DNA of 64,000 bases from Anaerosolibacter carboniphilus (GCF_014205875.1 NZ_JACHEN010000005.1:124001-188000); one strand, 5' to 3'. Shown: positions 9,291 through 18,923, counted from the stretch's first letter. A program made the numbers and translations. The notes: generated by a model not told the origin, from the sequence alone.

Positions 9291-10448
9291 TTATTCCTTT
9301 AAAAATGTCTTTGCCACAGCTTTCGCAGCTGTACCTAACTCCACATGATAGCCCAGACGATATAGGGCCATTTCCACAGCACCCATGACTGCGTACACAT
9401 CCAGTTGGTCCACGGCACCCAGGTGGCCGATACGGAAAATCTTTCCTTGGAGCTGCTGTAAACCTCCGCCGATGACGACGCCATAGTCTTTATTGAGCAA
9501 ACCGGCAAGCTCTTTGTATTGAATACCATCGGGCATGCCAATAGAAGTCACTGTATCTGATGCATATTCCTCCTCAGCAAACAAAGTGAGTCCCATGGCA
9601 TGAACGGCCTTCCGCACAGCTTTGCCCATCAACCCATGTCTTTCCCATATTTTCTCTATTCCTTCTTCCTCTAGAATATCTAATGCTTCTTTCAAGCCAA
9701 ATAGCAAGGTTGTGGCTGGTGTATAAGGGAATTGTCCTCCCTTCATTTTTTCCTGTACGGCTTTGTAGTCCCAGTACCATTTTGGTGATGTTGACTGTTC
9801 TACCAGCTTCCATGCTCTATCATTCAAGGCTACGATACCTAGTCCTGGCGGCAGCATTAACCCCTTCTGGGATGCTGTTATCACCACATCGATCCCCCAG
9901 CCATCCATCTCCAGTGGGAGACACGCCAAAGAACTGATGGCATCTACTACCAGTAGCGCTGGATGCTGACTCTCCTTCATCATTTTGGCGACGCCTTCTA
10001 TATCATTGGTAATGGCTGATGTGGTTTCATTCTGAGGCAAACACACGGCCCTAATCTTCTTCTCTGTATCTTGCATGAGTAGATTTTTGATTTCATCGAT
10101 CTGTACTGCTTCCCCCCACTCCTTGTTAATGCGCACAACATGGATGCCAAACTTTTCCCCGATGGCAGCCATCCGCTCACTGAACAATCCCTGAGAAACA
10201 GCCACGATGGTATCTCCAGGGGAAAGCAAGTTGACGATAGTCGACTCCAAAGCACCGCTTCCTGAACTTGGGAAAATCAAAATATCATTCTGGGTGCGAA
10301 ATACCTTTTTCAACCCAGCGATACATTGTTCAATCAAAAGCTCAAATTCTGGTCCTCGATGATTGATCAAAGGCTTTGAAAGACTTCTTAATATCCGATC
10401 GGGCACATTGGTAGGTCCTGGTATTTGTAAATATTGTCTTCTTTCCAT
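9291..10448 (-). CDS. PLP aminotransferase, serine-pyruvate / alanine-glyoxylate type
   Basis: Class V (fold type I) aminotransferase that interconverts glyoxylate or pyruvate with glycine, alanine or serine. The 385-residue protein starts with the family's IPGPTNVPDRIL, has GSGALE for phosphate binding, VDAISSL with the cofactor Asp, and TASQKGLMLPPGLG with the Schiff-base Lys. It starts 12 bases after the threonine aldolase stop, so the pair is an operon. Both use glycine or its precursors, matching the glycine expected from purine breakdown further along the window. The preferred amino donor cannot be read from sequence. Confidence 0.9.
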   Translation of the reverse strand: MERRQYLQIPGPTNVPDRILRSLSKPLINHRGPEFELLIEQCIAGLKKVFRTQNDILIFPSSGSGALESTIVNLLSPGDTIVAVSQGLFSERMAAIGEKFGIHVVRINKEWGEAVQIDEIKNLLMQDTEKKIRAVCLPQNETTSAITNDIEGVAKMMKESQHPALLVVDAISSLACLPLEMDGWGIDVVITASQKGLMLPPGLGIVALNDRAWKLVEQSTSPKWYWDYKAVQEKMKGGQFPYTPATTLLFGLKEALDILEEEGIEKIWERHGLMGKAVRKAVHAMGLTLFAEEEYASDTVTSIGMPDGIQYKELAGLLNKDYGVVIGGGLQQLQGKIFRIGHLGAVDQLDVYAVMGAVEMALYRLGYHVELGTAAKAVAKTFLKE

Positions 10449-10460
10449 GATTACACCCCT

Positions 10461-11501
10461 TTATAAGTTTGAAATAATCTGTTCCACACTCCTGATCGTT
10501 TCCTTGATATGTCTCTCTTCGATGCCCCAATGGGTTACCATACGAAAAGAGGTTTTCGAAATTCGCTTGGCTTTGATGCCAGCATCCATTAACTTAGACA
10601 AGAAATCCTCTATGCTAATCGGCAGCGCTTCCACAGAACCCGTGACGATGTTGGTATGGATTCTTGTGGTATCTACCTTTAATCCTTCTATGGCAGATAA
10701 ACCTTTTCCCAATAATTGTGCATGATGGTGATCTATTTCGATCTGAGGCATCATCGTTTTCAAAGCTACGATACCAGGCGCAGCCAAGAAACCTGCTTGT
10801 CTAAAACCTCCGCCTAGTCTTTGCTTGATCCATCGTGCCTTCTGGATAAAATCCTTGTTTCCAGCCAATATGGCTCCAAATGGCGATCCTAGCCCCTTGG
10901 TGAGGGCAAACATGACTGTATCTACATGTCTTGTAATTTCTTTTACAGATACCTTGGATGCCACCTCCGCATTGAAGATTCTTGCGCCATCCAGATGGAC
11001 AGGAATATTGTATTTCCTCCCCAAAGCGCATACTTCATTTATATTTTCTACAGGCACCACAAAGCCTGCATTTAGATTGTTTGTATTCTCAATACAGATC
11101 AGGGATGTTTTCGCCCGTTGAATCCCTTCCTCCTGGATCAACTCTTCCATTTTCTCAATAGAATAGGTCCCCGTAGGTACTTCGATAGGTCTTGTCTGCA
11201 CCTGAGACAAGGCAGCCAGAGCCCCCACTTCTAGGTTAAATATATGGGATGTATCTCCCACGATCACTTCTTCACCACGATTGGTCAATGCCATCACAGC
11301 GATTTGGTTTCCCAAGGTTCCTGATGTTACAAAGAGTGCATCCTCTTTTCCTAAGATATCTGCTGACAGGGTTTCCAGTTCTCTGACCGTAGGGTCCTCC
11401 CCCATGATGTCATCTCCCACCACTGCCCGAAACATAGCCTCCCTCATTTCCTGGGTAGGCTGGGTTACCGTATCAGAGCGCAGATCAATGTATTCCTTCA
11501 T
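10461..11501 (-). CDS. ltaE: Low-specificity L-threonine aldolase
   Basis: PLP enzyme cleaving threonine or allo-threonine to glycine and acetaldehyde. The sequence begins YIDLRSDTVTQPTQEMREAM, a family hallmark, and has HLDGARIFNA and the PLP-lysine segment FALTKGLGSP. I chose the ATG at 11501, giving 346 residues, because GAAAGGGTGA lies 5-10 bases ahead of it; the upstream ATG at 11552 adds 17 residues unlike the family. It is the first gene of the two-gene operon and lies about 90 bases downstream of a sigma54-type promoter, so the activator encoded at 11774-13660 is the likely regulator. Confidence 0.93.
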   Translation of the reverse strand: MKEYIDLRSDTVTQPTQEMREAMFRAVVGDDIMGEDPTVRELETLSADILGKEDALFVTSGTLGNQIAVMALTNRGEEVIVGDTSHIFNLEVGALAALSQVQTRPIEVPTGTYSIEKMEELIQEEGIQRAKTSLICIENTNNLNAGFVVPVENINEVCALGRKYNIPVHLDGARIFNAEVASKVSVKEITRHVDTVMFALTKGLGSPFGAILAGNKDFIQKARWIKQRLGGGFRQAGFLAAPGIVALKTMMPQIEIDHHHAQLLGKGLSAIEGLKVDTTRIHTNIVTGSVEALPISIEDFLSKLMDAGIKAKRISKTSFRMVTHWGIEERHIKETIRSVEQIISNL

Positions 11502-11588
11502 TGTATCACCCTTTCTTCTGCATTTAAAAATTCCATCCTTAGTATGTCTCATTGTATTATAAATGTTACCTATGCCCTTGCTTTAATG

Positions 11589-11608
11589 AAGCAAAAGCCA
11601 TGCCAAAC
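11589..11608 (-). promoter_or_regulatory. Sigma54 (-24/-12) promoter for the threonine aldolase operon
   Basis: On the minus strand TTGGCATGGCTTTTGCTT has GG and GC exactly 10 bases apart, matching the RpoN consensus (TGGCAC-N5-TTGC). It sits between the activator gene at 11774-13660 and ltaE. No clear upstream activator palindrome was found; a diverged REP-like repeat lies at 11637-11664. Confidence 0.85.
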
Positions 11609-11713
11609 TCATGTAGATATATCCCTATCCTTCTTCAGAGCGACGGGTATGTCACTCCCTACAACGTTTCTAGAAGATAAGTAAATTTGTTTAAACAGGA
11701 TAATAACAAAACA

Positions 11714-11758
11714 ATAGCCTATTGTTTTCAAGTCAAATAGGCTATTGTGTTTCAATAT
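11714..11758 (-). terminator. Terminator after the PrpR-type activator gene
   Basis: Minus strand CACAATAGCCTATT pairs with AATAGGCTATTGT, followed by TTTGTTATT. It separates the activator gene from the sigma54 promoter downstream. Confidence 0.8.
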
Positions 11759-11773
11759 GTAACAATTATCGTT

Positions 11774-13660
11774 TCATCGAGAAACATTGATATTATATTT
11801 TTTCATCTTTCTCCACAGCGTCGTTCTCGACGTTCCCAAAACCTCCGCTGCCTTCGATACATTTCCTCCATACTGTTGCAGTACCTGTTCTATGGTATTC
11901 TTCTCCACATTTGGTAGATGGACTTCCTGAACCAGCTTTTGGGGCTTTTTCCCTCTCCCCAAGAACCGCTCCTTAAGATCTTTCTCTTGAATGATGGTTT
12001 TCTGGGTCATCACTACCAATCGTTCTGCAAAGTTTTTGAGTTCCCTTACATTTCCCTTCCATGGATATTGGCACAGAACCTCTAGTGCATCCTTCTCTAT
12101 GTGAATTTTCTCCTTGTCCATCCGTTGCCCATATTGCTGAAGAAAATGATTTAGCAGGAGGGGAATATCCTCCTGACGTTCCCGTAATGATGGCAAGAGG
12201 AGCCGCAGGACATTGAGACGATAGTACAAATCTTCTCGAAAATACCCCTCTTCCACCAGCTGTTCCAGGTTTCTATTGGTGGCAGCGATAATCCGTACAT
12301 CTATGGGAATGACACGATTATCACCAATCCGCATCACTTGTTTTTCCTGAATCACCCGCAGCAATCGACCTTGGAGCCGCGGATGAATTTCCGAAATCTC
12401 ATCTAAAAAAATGGTACCGCCGTGAGCCAGTTCAAAAATTCCCTTCTTTCCTTTACGGTCAGCCCCTGTGAAAGCACCTGGCGCATATCCAAAGAGTTCA
12501 GACTCCAGCAGACTTTCTGGCAGAGCTGCACAGTTCACTGCAACAAAGGGGTCATGGACTCTTCCGCTGGCGTTGTGAATGCTCTGGGCCACAATCTCTT
12601 TTCCCGTGCCCGTTTCTCCTTCGATCAACACAGTGGAATTGGTCTTGGCATACTCTTTGGCAATCTGGATGGATTCTGCCATGACATCACTAACCCCCAG
12701 CATGTCCTCAAAGGTATATCTGGCAAAATGCCCAGTTTTTACAGACTCTCTTCTAATTTTTTCCTCCATCCGCTGAATCTTCCCTGTATCTTGGAAAATA
12801 GCGATGGCGCCAATGGCCTCCTTCTCAATATGAATAGGAATCTTGGAGAAAATAAAAGGACTGCCCTGGATGTTCTTGATCACTTCGGTCTCCTCCACCC
12901 CTCGGGTCAGCGTATCCAACAGTTCCATCTGGGGAAATACTTCTTGGATGTTCTTTCCTATCAGATTCTTATTTTTCCTTTTCAGCAGATTCTCTGCCGA
13001 TGGGTTGAGAATATTGATTTTTCCTTCTCGATCTACGGAAATGATGCCATCATAGGCATATTCTACTACCGTCCTGAATTTCTCACCCTTTTCTTTTTCT
13101 TCCCACATGGCAGCTGCCAATCGTTTTGCCTCCAAGATCGATCGAGCGATCACATCCTTGCCCGTATTGATCATGATGGTATGGACGCCATATTTTTTAC
13201 CAAAATCAGCAACAATACCACCACCTATGATGGTGTCAAATCCCTGGGAGATCAACATGACTATTTTCTCTTCTACTTCTTCCCTGCTTTCTACCACACA
13301 TTTCTCAATCTCATACTCCATGACTTCTTCATAGTTCTCAACGGCTGACATCATGTTTTGAAATGCAATCAATGCCATTTTAGAACCTATTTTCTCCCCT
13401 GCCTTCATAGCTCGAAGAATATCCATGGAGGTAATGGGTATCGTTACAATGGGTATCTCAATGCCAGACTTTCTTAACAGTTCATCTGTTCCTCCTCTGG
13501 CGACCAGCACCTCAAAAGGGCTATTCATCAAGTCCTTTATCAATCTTACACCCTCATCCATGGAGCCCTCCAAAAGGGTAACTCCGCCCTGGTTTTCTTC
13601 TATGGCTGCCCTTGCATCTTCTATTAAATCCTTTGGTACAATCATCCCAATCTTATACAT
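11774..13660 (-). CDS. Sigma54-dependent activator with PrpR_N, PAS, AAA+ and Fis-type HTH
   Basis: Enhancer-binding protein of 628 residues. Residues about 1-185 match the PrpR_N/propionate-regulator sensor fold; a PAS domain follows at about 195-305 (AYDGIISVDREGKINILN). The AAA+ domain (about 320-555) has GETGTGKE Walker A, GAFTGA for sigma54 contact and GGTIFLDEI Walker B. A Fis-like helix-turn-helix ends the protein (GGNVSKAAEVLGTSRTTLWR). It is next to a sigma54 promoter driving ltaE and the aminotransferase, so these are the likely targets. The ligand is unknown; PrpR_N domains bind small organic acids in characterised members. Confidence 0.93.
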   Translation of the reverse strand: MYKIGMIVPKDLIEDARAAIEENQGGVTLLEGSMDEGVRLIKDLMNSPFEVLVARGGTDELLRKSGIEIPIVTIPITSMDILRAMKAGEKIGSKMALIAFQNMMSAVENYEEVMEYEIEKCVVESREEVEEKIVMLISQGFDTIIGGGIVADFGKKYGVHTIMINTGKDVIARSILEAKRLAAAMWEEKEKGEKFRTVVEYAYDGIISVDREGKINILNPSAENLLKRKNKNLIGKNIQEVFPQMELLDTLTRGVEETEVIKNIQGSPFIFSKIPIHIEKEAIGAIAIFQDTGKIQRMEEKIRRESVKTGHFARYTFEDMLGVSDVMAESIQIAKEYAKTNSTVLIEGETGTGKEIVAQSIHNASGRVHDPFVAVNCAALPESLLESELFGYAPGAFTGADRKGKKGIFELAHGGTIFLDEISEIHPRLQGRLLRVIQEKQVMRIGDNRVIPIDVRIIAATNRNLEQLVEEGYFREDLYYRLNVLRLLLPSLRERQEDIPLLLNHFLQQYGQRMDKEKIHIEKDALEVLCQYPWKGNVRELKNFAERLVVMTQKTIIQEKDLKERFLGRGKKPQKLVQEVHLPNVEKNTIEQVLQQYGGNVSKAAEVLGTSRTTLWRKMKKYNINVSR

Positions 13661-13719
13661 TGCTGATCCTCCGCTACTTTATTCTCTATTCCTATTGTAC
13701 CTTAATTTGGATAAAAATA

Positions 13720-13757
13720 AAGGTGGAAACCATGCTCCACCTTTATTTGATCATTAT
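13720..13757 (-). terminator. cstA terminator
   Basis: Minus strand AAATAAAGGTGGAGCATGGTTTCCACCTTTATTTTTATC: stem GGTGG/CCACC extended by AT pairs and a T-run. Confidence 0.8.
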
Positions 13758-15376
13758 TATGCCTTTACTTTAGGCGTATTTGGATTTTTGCCGCCCAGTA
13801 CTTTATATGCCTCAAAGGCCAAGATTACTGCCAAGATCAATAGCAAGATTGGGAATACAACCAAGATATAGTTTTTCGCTATCATGTTGGCTTTGATTAA
13901 GAAACCTAATGCTACGATCGTCACGATAAACATGAATGTCATCGGAATGGTGAACATACTGTAGTTCTTCCCTGTATTCTTCAGCCAAACTGCGATGGCA
14001 ATCAAGGCAAGGGCTGCTAGCAATTGGTTTGCTGAACCAAATACAGGCCAAATTTTCTCATATCCACCAACTGCCAAAGCACCACCGATGATTACTGTAA
14101 TGGTTGTGGAAACATAACGATTTGTTAATACGTTTTGCTTTTCTTTTGTTGGATCCTCAAAGAACTCTTGGAATATAAATCTTCCTAGTCTTGTAGCTGT
14201 ATCTAAGCTTGTTAATGCAAATGCTGAAACTGCTAGCGCTACGAAAGATTTACCCACTGCATAAGGGATGCCGAATTTAGACATGAATACCCCTATCCCA
14301 TCGGAGAATACATTTACAGGCCCACCGGCAGCCAATAGCTCACCCAATTTGTCCTTTGTTACATAAGCCGCTGTGATGATGGCTACTACAGCCAATACGC
14401 ACTCGATCAACATACCGCCATAACCGATGAATTTCGCATCAGCTTCATTGTCCATCTGCTTAGAGGATGTACCTGATCCAACCAAGGCATGGAATCCAGA
14501 GATGGCACCACATGCAACCGTAACAAACAGCATTGGGAACAGGAATTGTCCATTGATGCTAAAGCCTGTGAATGCCGCCAATTCAATAGATGGTCTATAA
14601 AGGACCAATCCGATAATAGCGCCTAGAATCATAGCATATAACAAGAATGAATTCAAATAATCCCTAGGCTGTAATAAAATCCAAACCGGTGTAACAGAAG
14701 CTAAGAAAATATAAACCATCAGGATCATGATCCAGGTTGTTTTGTCTAAAGCAAGCGGGAACATATTTCCTAATACGATACATCCAAATAAAAGAGCAAC
14801 ACCGATAACACTACCTACGCTTAATGGTAACCCCCTTCTATACACTGCAAAACCAAATACGATTGCGAGAATCATGAATAGTACAGAAGCAGAAGCTGCC
14901 TGTGGTACACTGACAAAGGTATTGGCAACAATGTTGGTAAAAGCTGCCACAACAAGAAGCAGTGTTAACCAAGCAAATACAGCAAACAATTTTTTCCCTC
15001 GTCTTCCCATGTTGGCTTCAATGATTTCACCAATAGATTTTCCTTCATGTCGCACAGAAGCAAACAATGAACCAAAGTCCTGTACTCCTCCGAAGAAAAT
15101 CCCACCGATTATGATCCAAAGCATAACAGGCACCCAACCAAATATAGCTGCCTGAATCGGTCCTGCAATAGGTCCCGCCCCCGCGATGGAGGCAAAGTGA
15201 TGGCCTAACAATACAGGCGCTTTTGCAGGTACATAGTCCACACCGTCATTCTTTGTATGGGCAGGTGTTTTTCTTGTAGGATCTACGCCCCATTGCTTTG
15301 CTAGCCATGCCCCATAGGTCACATAGGCCACGCTAAAAATAATAATACTTACAACGATTAACCATAATGAGTTCAT
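13757..15376 (-). CDS. cstA: CstA family transporter
   Basis: Polytopic membrane protein of 539 residues with at least 14 hydrophobic segments. It has the CstA signature GHHFASIAGAGPIAGPIQAA near the N-terminus and the conserved VACGAISGFHALVGSGTSSKQ. Characterised relatives import pyruvate or peptides. This is the shorter CstA form lacking the C-terminal extension of the E. coli protein. AAAGGGGG precedes the ATG. It lies 48 bases after an unknown 167-residue gene (probable co-transcription) and upstream of the PrpR-type activator, so it may supply the amino acids used by the neighbouring operon. Confidence 0.93.
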   Translation of the reverse strand: MNSLWLIVVSIIIFSVAYVTYGAWLAKQWGVDPTRKTPAHTKNDGVDYVPAKAPVLLGHHFASIAGAGPIAGPIQAAIFGWVPVMLWIIIGGIFFGGVQDFGSLFASVRHEGKSIGEIIEANMGRRGKKLFAVFAWLTLLLVVAAFTNIVANTFVSVPQAASASVLFMILAIVFGFAVYRRGLPLSVGSVIGVALLFGCIVLGNMFPLALDKTTWIMILMVYIFLASVTPVWILLQPRDYLNSFLLYAMILGAIIGLVLYRPSIELAAFTGFSINGQFLFPMLFVTVACGAISGFHALVGSGTSSKQMDNEADAKFIGYGGMLIECVLAVVAIITAAYVTKDKLGELLAAGGPVNVFSDGIGVFMSKFGIPYAVGKSFVALAVSAFALTSLDTATRLGRFIFQEFFEDPTKEKQNVLTNRYVSTTITVIIGGALAVGGYEKIWPVFGSANQLLAALALIAIAVWLKNTGKNYSMFTIPMTFMFIVTIVALGFLIKANMIAKNYILVVFPILLLILAVILAFEAYKVLGGKNPNTPKVKA

Positions 15377-15424
15377 AAAACAATCCCCCTTTTCTTTTTT
15401 TACTGCCTATAATGTCTATAAATA

Positions 15425-15928
15425 CTATGAAACCTTGTAAAACTGCTGCACCTCCCTTCCCTTTTTGTTGGTAATCACTTCGCCTTTATCGAGTACCACA
15501 AGAATCAATCGAATGTCTACCCATCCTTTAAATCCAAAGGCAAAGGATTTATGATATTTAAAATTTTGAAACTGCTTTCTCATTTCCTCACCAGGCTCTT
15601 TTTCCAGGATCACAATCCCTGTGATCACACTGGACATATGCTCTTCGTGGGGTGTAACATAATCCGTCACAGCATCCTTCAAGAAGTCTGTGAACTGGGT
15701 AAAGGATTCTTTTGAAATTGTGTCGCTGCTTTTGATAAAACAATACTCATTGTTTTCATAGGCATATATGGTAAGCTTTTTACTAGCGATATATCTCTCA
15801 TTCCGAATAAAGGATCTGGCAAAAAGATCTAACTTCGTATTTCTGCACATTATATTTTTCTCTATGTCAAAATATCTCTCAAGACGGGTTTCTAAAAGAT
15901 TCAAATACGCTTCAGTCCTCATCTGCAT
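15425..15928 (-). CDS. Conserved hypothetical protein upstream of cstA
   Basis: A 167-residue soluble, charged protein that I do not recognise. It has no signal peptide or membrane segment. A FARSFIRNERYIASKKLTIYAYEN segment and a KSFAFGFKGWVDIRLILVVLD segment suggest an alpha/beta fold. It is the first gene of the probable transcript with cstA, so a link to that transporter is possible but is only inferred from position. Confidence 0.65.
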   Translation of the reverse strand: MQMRTEAYLNLLETRLERYFDIEKNIMCRNTKLDLFARSFIRNERYIASKKLTIYAYENNEYCFIKSSDTISKESFTQFTDFLKDAVTDYVTPHEEHMSSVITGIVILEKEPGEEMRKQFQNFKYHKSFAFGFKGWVDIRLILVVLDKGEVITNKKGREVQQFYKVS

Positions 15929-16147
15929 CCCCTCGTTTCTATCATTTGGCTAAACTTTCACAAAGCCTTAATTGAATTTTATTAATTTTCAGATAAATGA
16001 AAAAGCTTTTATGTTCCACTGGTATAAATTTATGTGTAAATGGTAAGAAAATGATGTTTATTTGTCTGTCAAAATACACTTCAACTTTTCTCTGGTTTAC
16101 GCTATGATAAAGATACGAATAATACTTTAAAAGGAAAAGGTGATGCA

Positions 16148-17386
16148 ATGATCGTACTAACCATGCTCCTGTCCATGGGGCTTACCCTCTTTCTCGTCAG
16201 CAGGAAAATAAATATGGGTTTATCCTTAGCCATTGGCGCTGTACTTTTAGCACTTTTGAATGGTAAAGATTTTCACTATCTCGTCCAATTGATTTTTCGT
16301 ACCTTCAGTGAGTATGCCACACTCACCCTTGCCCTTACCATCGCTTTCATTACCATATTGGGGCATCTGATGGAAAAATACTTACTGCTGGATAGAATGA
16401 TTGAAATATTAGAGCGAATGCTTGGGAGTGCAAAAGCTACAATACTGTTAGCTCCAGCTATCATCGGCACATTGTTGGTTACAGGTGGTGCCCTGATGTC
16501 GTGTCCAGTGGTAGGAAGCCTTGGCAAACGCCTGGAGCTGCCTGGTGATAAGATGGCCTCTATCAACCTAATTTTCAGGCACGCTTTGTATTTTGTATTC
16601 CCGCTGTCCACCACCATCCTGTTGGCTACCCAATTGGGAGGCTTCAGTGTATGGGATTTTATAAAGCTTCAATTCCCCATGGCTGTGGTCATGTATGTGG
16701 CAGGATATCTTTTGTATTTGAAAGGTAGTCCTGAACCCAAGATTGAAGCCATGGCCTGGCGAGATTACTTCAAATCTGTTCTGCTATTTTTCTATTATAG
16801 TTCTCCGATTCTCGTCAGCCTTCTGGGTGTGGTTGCCTTTCAACTCTCTTTCCATGTTTCCCTAGTGTTTGGCATCCTACTGAGTATCGGTATCCATCTT
16901 CTTGATGAGAGGACAAATCCAAAATACCATGTAGAAGAAAGCCTGTGGTTGACCCTCTATAAAGGGATCAAGCCTTCTATGGTCGTTGTCATCCTGGGTA
17001 TCATGATCTTTAAGAATGTCGTAAATGATTTGGATGGCATCTATACCTACTTGAACAGTCTATTGGCAAAAGGAATACCTGTGGAGCTGATTATCTTTAT
17101 CGCCTGTGCTGCCATTTCATTTCCATTGGGTTCTACCCAGCCGGGAATCGCAATTTTGTTTCCCATGATCTTACCGCTGGCCCCTGACGCCCATACAAAA
17201 TTGCTCTATGCCATGTTTGTTTATACCACATCCTTTATGTTCTACTACATATCGCCCATCCATCTTTGTCAGGTGTTAACCTTAGAGTTCTTTGAGGTAA
17301 AGATGAAGGATTTGTATAAAAATTACACCTATATCCTGCCTGCCACCTATGGTACGATGATTCTTGTATACTTCTTAGCAAGATAG
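16148..17386 (+). CDS. DUF401-like polytopic membrane protein
   Basis: A 412-residue integral membrane protein with about ten hydrophobic segments. It resembles the DUF401/permease-like group related to ion-transporter-superfamily proteins (LLAPAIIGTLLVTGGALMSCPVV and FPLGSTQPGIAILFPMILPLAP are typical). AAAGGAAAAGGTG precedes the ATG. It stands alone on the plus strand between minus-strand genes. Its 3' end converges on a T-box leader that reads toward it on the other strand. The substrate is unknown. Confidence 0.8.
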   Translation: MIVLTMLLSMGLTLFLVSRKINMGLSLAIGAVLLALLNGKDFHYLVQLIFRTFSEYATLTLALTIAFITILGHLMEKYLLLDRMIEILERMLGSAKATILLAPAIIGTLLVTGGALMSCPVVGSLGKRLELPGDKMASINLIFRHALYFVFPLSTTILLATQLGGFSVWDFIKLQFPMAVVMYVAGYLLYLKGSPEPKIEAMAWRDYFKSVLLFFYYSSPILVSLLGVVAFQLSFHVSLVFGILLSIGIHLLDERTNPKYHVEESLWLTLYKGIKPSMVVVILGIMIFKNVVNDLDGIYTYLNSLLAKGIPVELIIFIACAAISFPLGSTQPGIAILFPMILPLAPDAHTKLLYAMFVYTTSFMFYYISPIHLCQVLTLEFFEVKMKDLYKNYTYILPATYGTMILVYFLAR

Positions 17387-17394
17387 GCTAACAG

Positions 17395-17705
17395 AAAATA
17401 AAAAATCCCTCATCTCCAGAGCACACTCTTTTGTACTCTAGGGACGAGGGATATCTTCGCGTTACCACCCTAATTTACAATCCATTCGCATGAATTGCCT
17501 CTTTAGGTTAGAAGCATCCTTCTAACCTTAGCCCTATAACGGTGGCCTTGCTGTCGGAGACAACATTCCGGCTTCGTCTACTCGGCATACCTTTCGACGC
17601 AGCAGTTCGGGAGTGAGTATTCTATACCCTTTCGACGCCAATTCTCAGCACCATTGACTCTCTGTAGTCTAAAGAATGGTATTTTTCTCTCCGTCATTAC
17701 TTTAG
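17395..17705 (-). ncRNA. T-box: T-box leader, leucine-type specifier, with no gene downstream
   Basis: On the minus strand the leader has an AGAGAG start of stem I, GAATACTCACTCCC in which CTC (complement of 17615-17617) sits in the specifier position, the T-box core AGGGTGGTAACGCG (17458-17471), and a terminator hairpin ATCCCTCGTCCC / GGAGATGAGGGAT followed by TTTTTTA (about 17400-17452). The base after TGG in the core is T, which would pair with discriminator A, as in tRNA-Leu. Read-through would run antisense into the 412-residue membrane-protein gene; no synthetase or leucine gene follows. Confidence 0.88.
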
Positions 17706-17822
17706 TGTATCTATTTTTCGAATATTAAAATTTATTTTACTATTCATATTGATGCATGTCAACAGTATAAATAATATTTTTTGAAAATTTTAAACTATAT
17801 ACAAGATACAAAAAACTCAATA

Positions 17823-17857
17823 AAAAAATGACGCGTTAAACGCGTCATTTTTTTATT
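17823..17857 (-). terminator. Terminator of the SLH protein gene
   Basis: AAATGACGCGT-TTA-ACGCGTCATTTTTTTA hairpin on the minus strand, overlapping the stop codon by a few bases; it works in either direction. Confidence 0.85.
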
Positions 17858-18923
17858 GAGCTTGGTTTGTATCCGGTGCTTCTGCTGTCTCTTCTAGATT
17901 TGCTTGTTCTGTAGGCTCTGTATTTTCTTGATCTGTAATTTCTTCAGTAGGTTCTACACCTTCTTGATCTGTAGTCTCTTCAGTAGGCTCTACACCCTCT
18001 TGCTCTGATGCTGCTATATTGATTGTAAAGTTCAACACTGTTGTATTTCCTGCCTTATCAACTACTGTCAATACATATTCTCCATTTGTATTGATTTCTG
18101 TACCTAGTGCATATCCTTCAACAGCTTCTCCATCTTTTGTCAATTCTACCTTATCGATATCTTGATCATCTGAGTTAGGCGTAACTGCTTCTTCGTACAC
18201 TCCCTGATCCTCAACCCCTTCGATGACAGGAGCGACTTTATCTTCTTCAACGTCCTCTTCTTTCAACAGATTGTTCAATACCACTAGAGTTTCGGCACGG
18301 GTAATGGATTTTGTTGGCATAAAGCTGCCATCTGGATAACCATTCATGTATCCAGCTGCTGCTACTGCACCCACCGCGCCTTTACTCCATGCTGGAATAC
18401 TTGCTTTATCTATAAATCTGTCAATACCGCTGTTGTTATTCTCTGTATCTAATTCTAGAATATTTGCTAGGATGATTGCTGCTTCTTGTCTACTGATTGG
18501 GTTGTTCGGTCTCATTGTTTGGTCTTCATATCCACTGATATATCCCGCAGCCTTTGCCTTCTTGATGTCATTAAAGAACCAATCTGTTTCTTTCACATCC
18601 TCAAAGTATACAGCTTCTGTAACTGTTGCATTTTCTGTATTTTCTGTCACAGTCGCTGATTCATCTCCATAAACCTCATCTGTAACTGTTGTCGCCAACG
18701 CATTGTTCACCAAAGTAACGAATTCTGCCCTTGTGATTTGGTTATCTGGCTTGATGCTGCCATCCTCGTAACCTCTGATCAATCCCTTTTCTTTCCAGCT
18801 ATTAATTTTCTCTGCAGCCCAGTGATTTGCATAGTCATTGTTCTCAGCAAAAGCTGCACCTGTCGGGCTTAATGCCACTACAGCGATCAATAGTGCTGTT
18901 AGACCTTTATAAAATCTTTTCAT
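17853..18923 (-). CDS. Secreted SLH-domain (S-layer-type) protein
   Basis: A 356-residue exported protein with a signal peptide (about residues 1-26, cleavage near AFAEN). Three SLH repeats follow (about 30-75, 95-150, 160-215; IRGYEDGSIKPDNQITRAEF, ISGYEDQTMRPNNPISRQEA, MNGYPDGSFMPTKSITRAET), which anchor proteins to cell-wall polymers. Residues about 230-305 look like a bacterial Ig-type domain (LTKDGEAVEGY...GEYVLTVVDKAGN). The C-terminus is a low-complexity acidic tail with near-identical EGVEPTEETTDQ units. No catalytic domain is present, so it is likely a wall-associated structural or adhesion protein. Confidence 0.9.
   Translation of the reverse strand: MKRFYKGLTALLIAVVALSPTGAAFAENNDYANHWAAEKINSWKEKGLIRGYEDGSIKPDNQITRAEFVTLVNNALATTVTDEVYGDESATVTENTENATVTEAVYFEDVKETDWFFNDIKKAKAAGYISGYEDQTMRPNNPISRQEAAIILANILELDTENNNSGIDRFIDKASIPAWSKGAVGAVAAAGYMNGYPDGSFMPTKSITRAETLVVLNNLLKEEDVEEDKVAPVIEGVEDQGVYEEAVTPNSDDQDIDKVELTKDGEAVEGYALGTEINTNGEYVLTVVDKAGNTTVLNFTINIAASEQEGVEPTEETTDQEGVEPTEEITDQENTEPTEQANLEETAEAPDTNQAQ

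Noticed and set aside
12422-13348. 308-codon plus-strand ORF opposite the PrpR-type activator
   Set aside because: It is antisense to a clear enhancer-binding protein with intact motifs; composition is what an opposite-strand shadow gives, and no ribosome site or family supports it.
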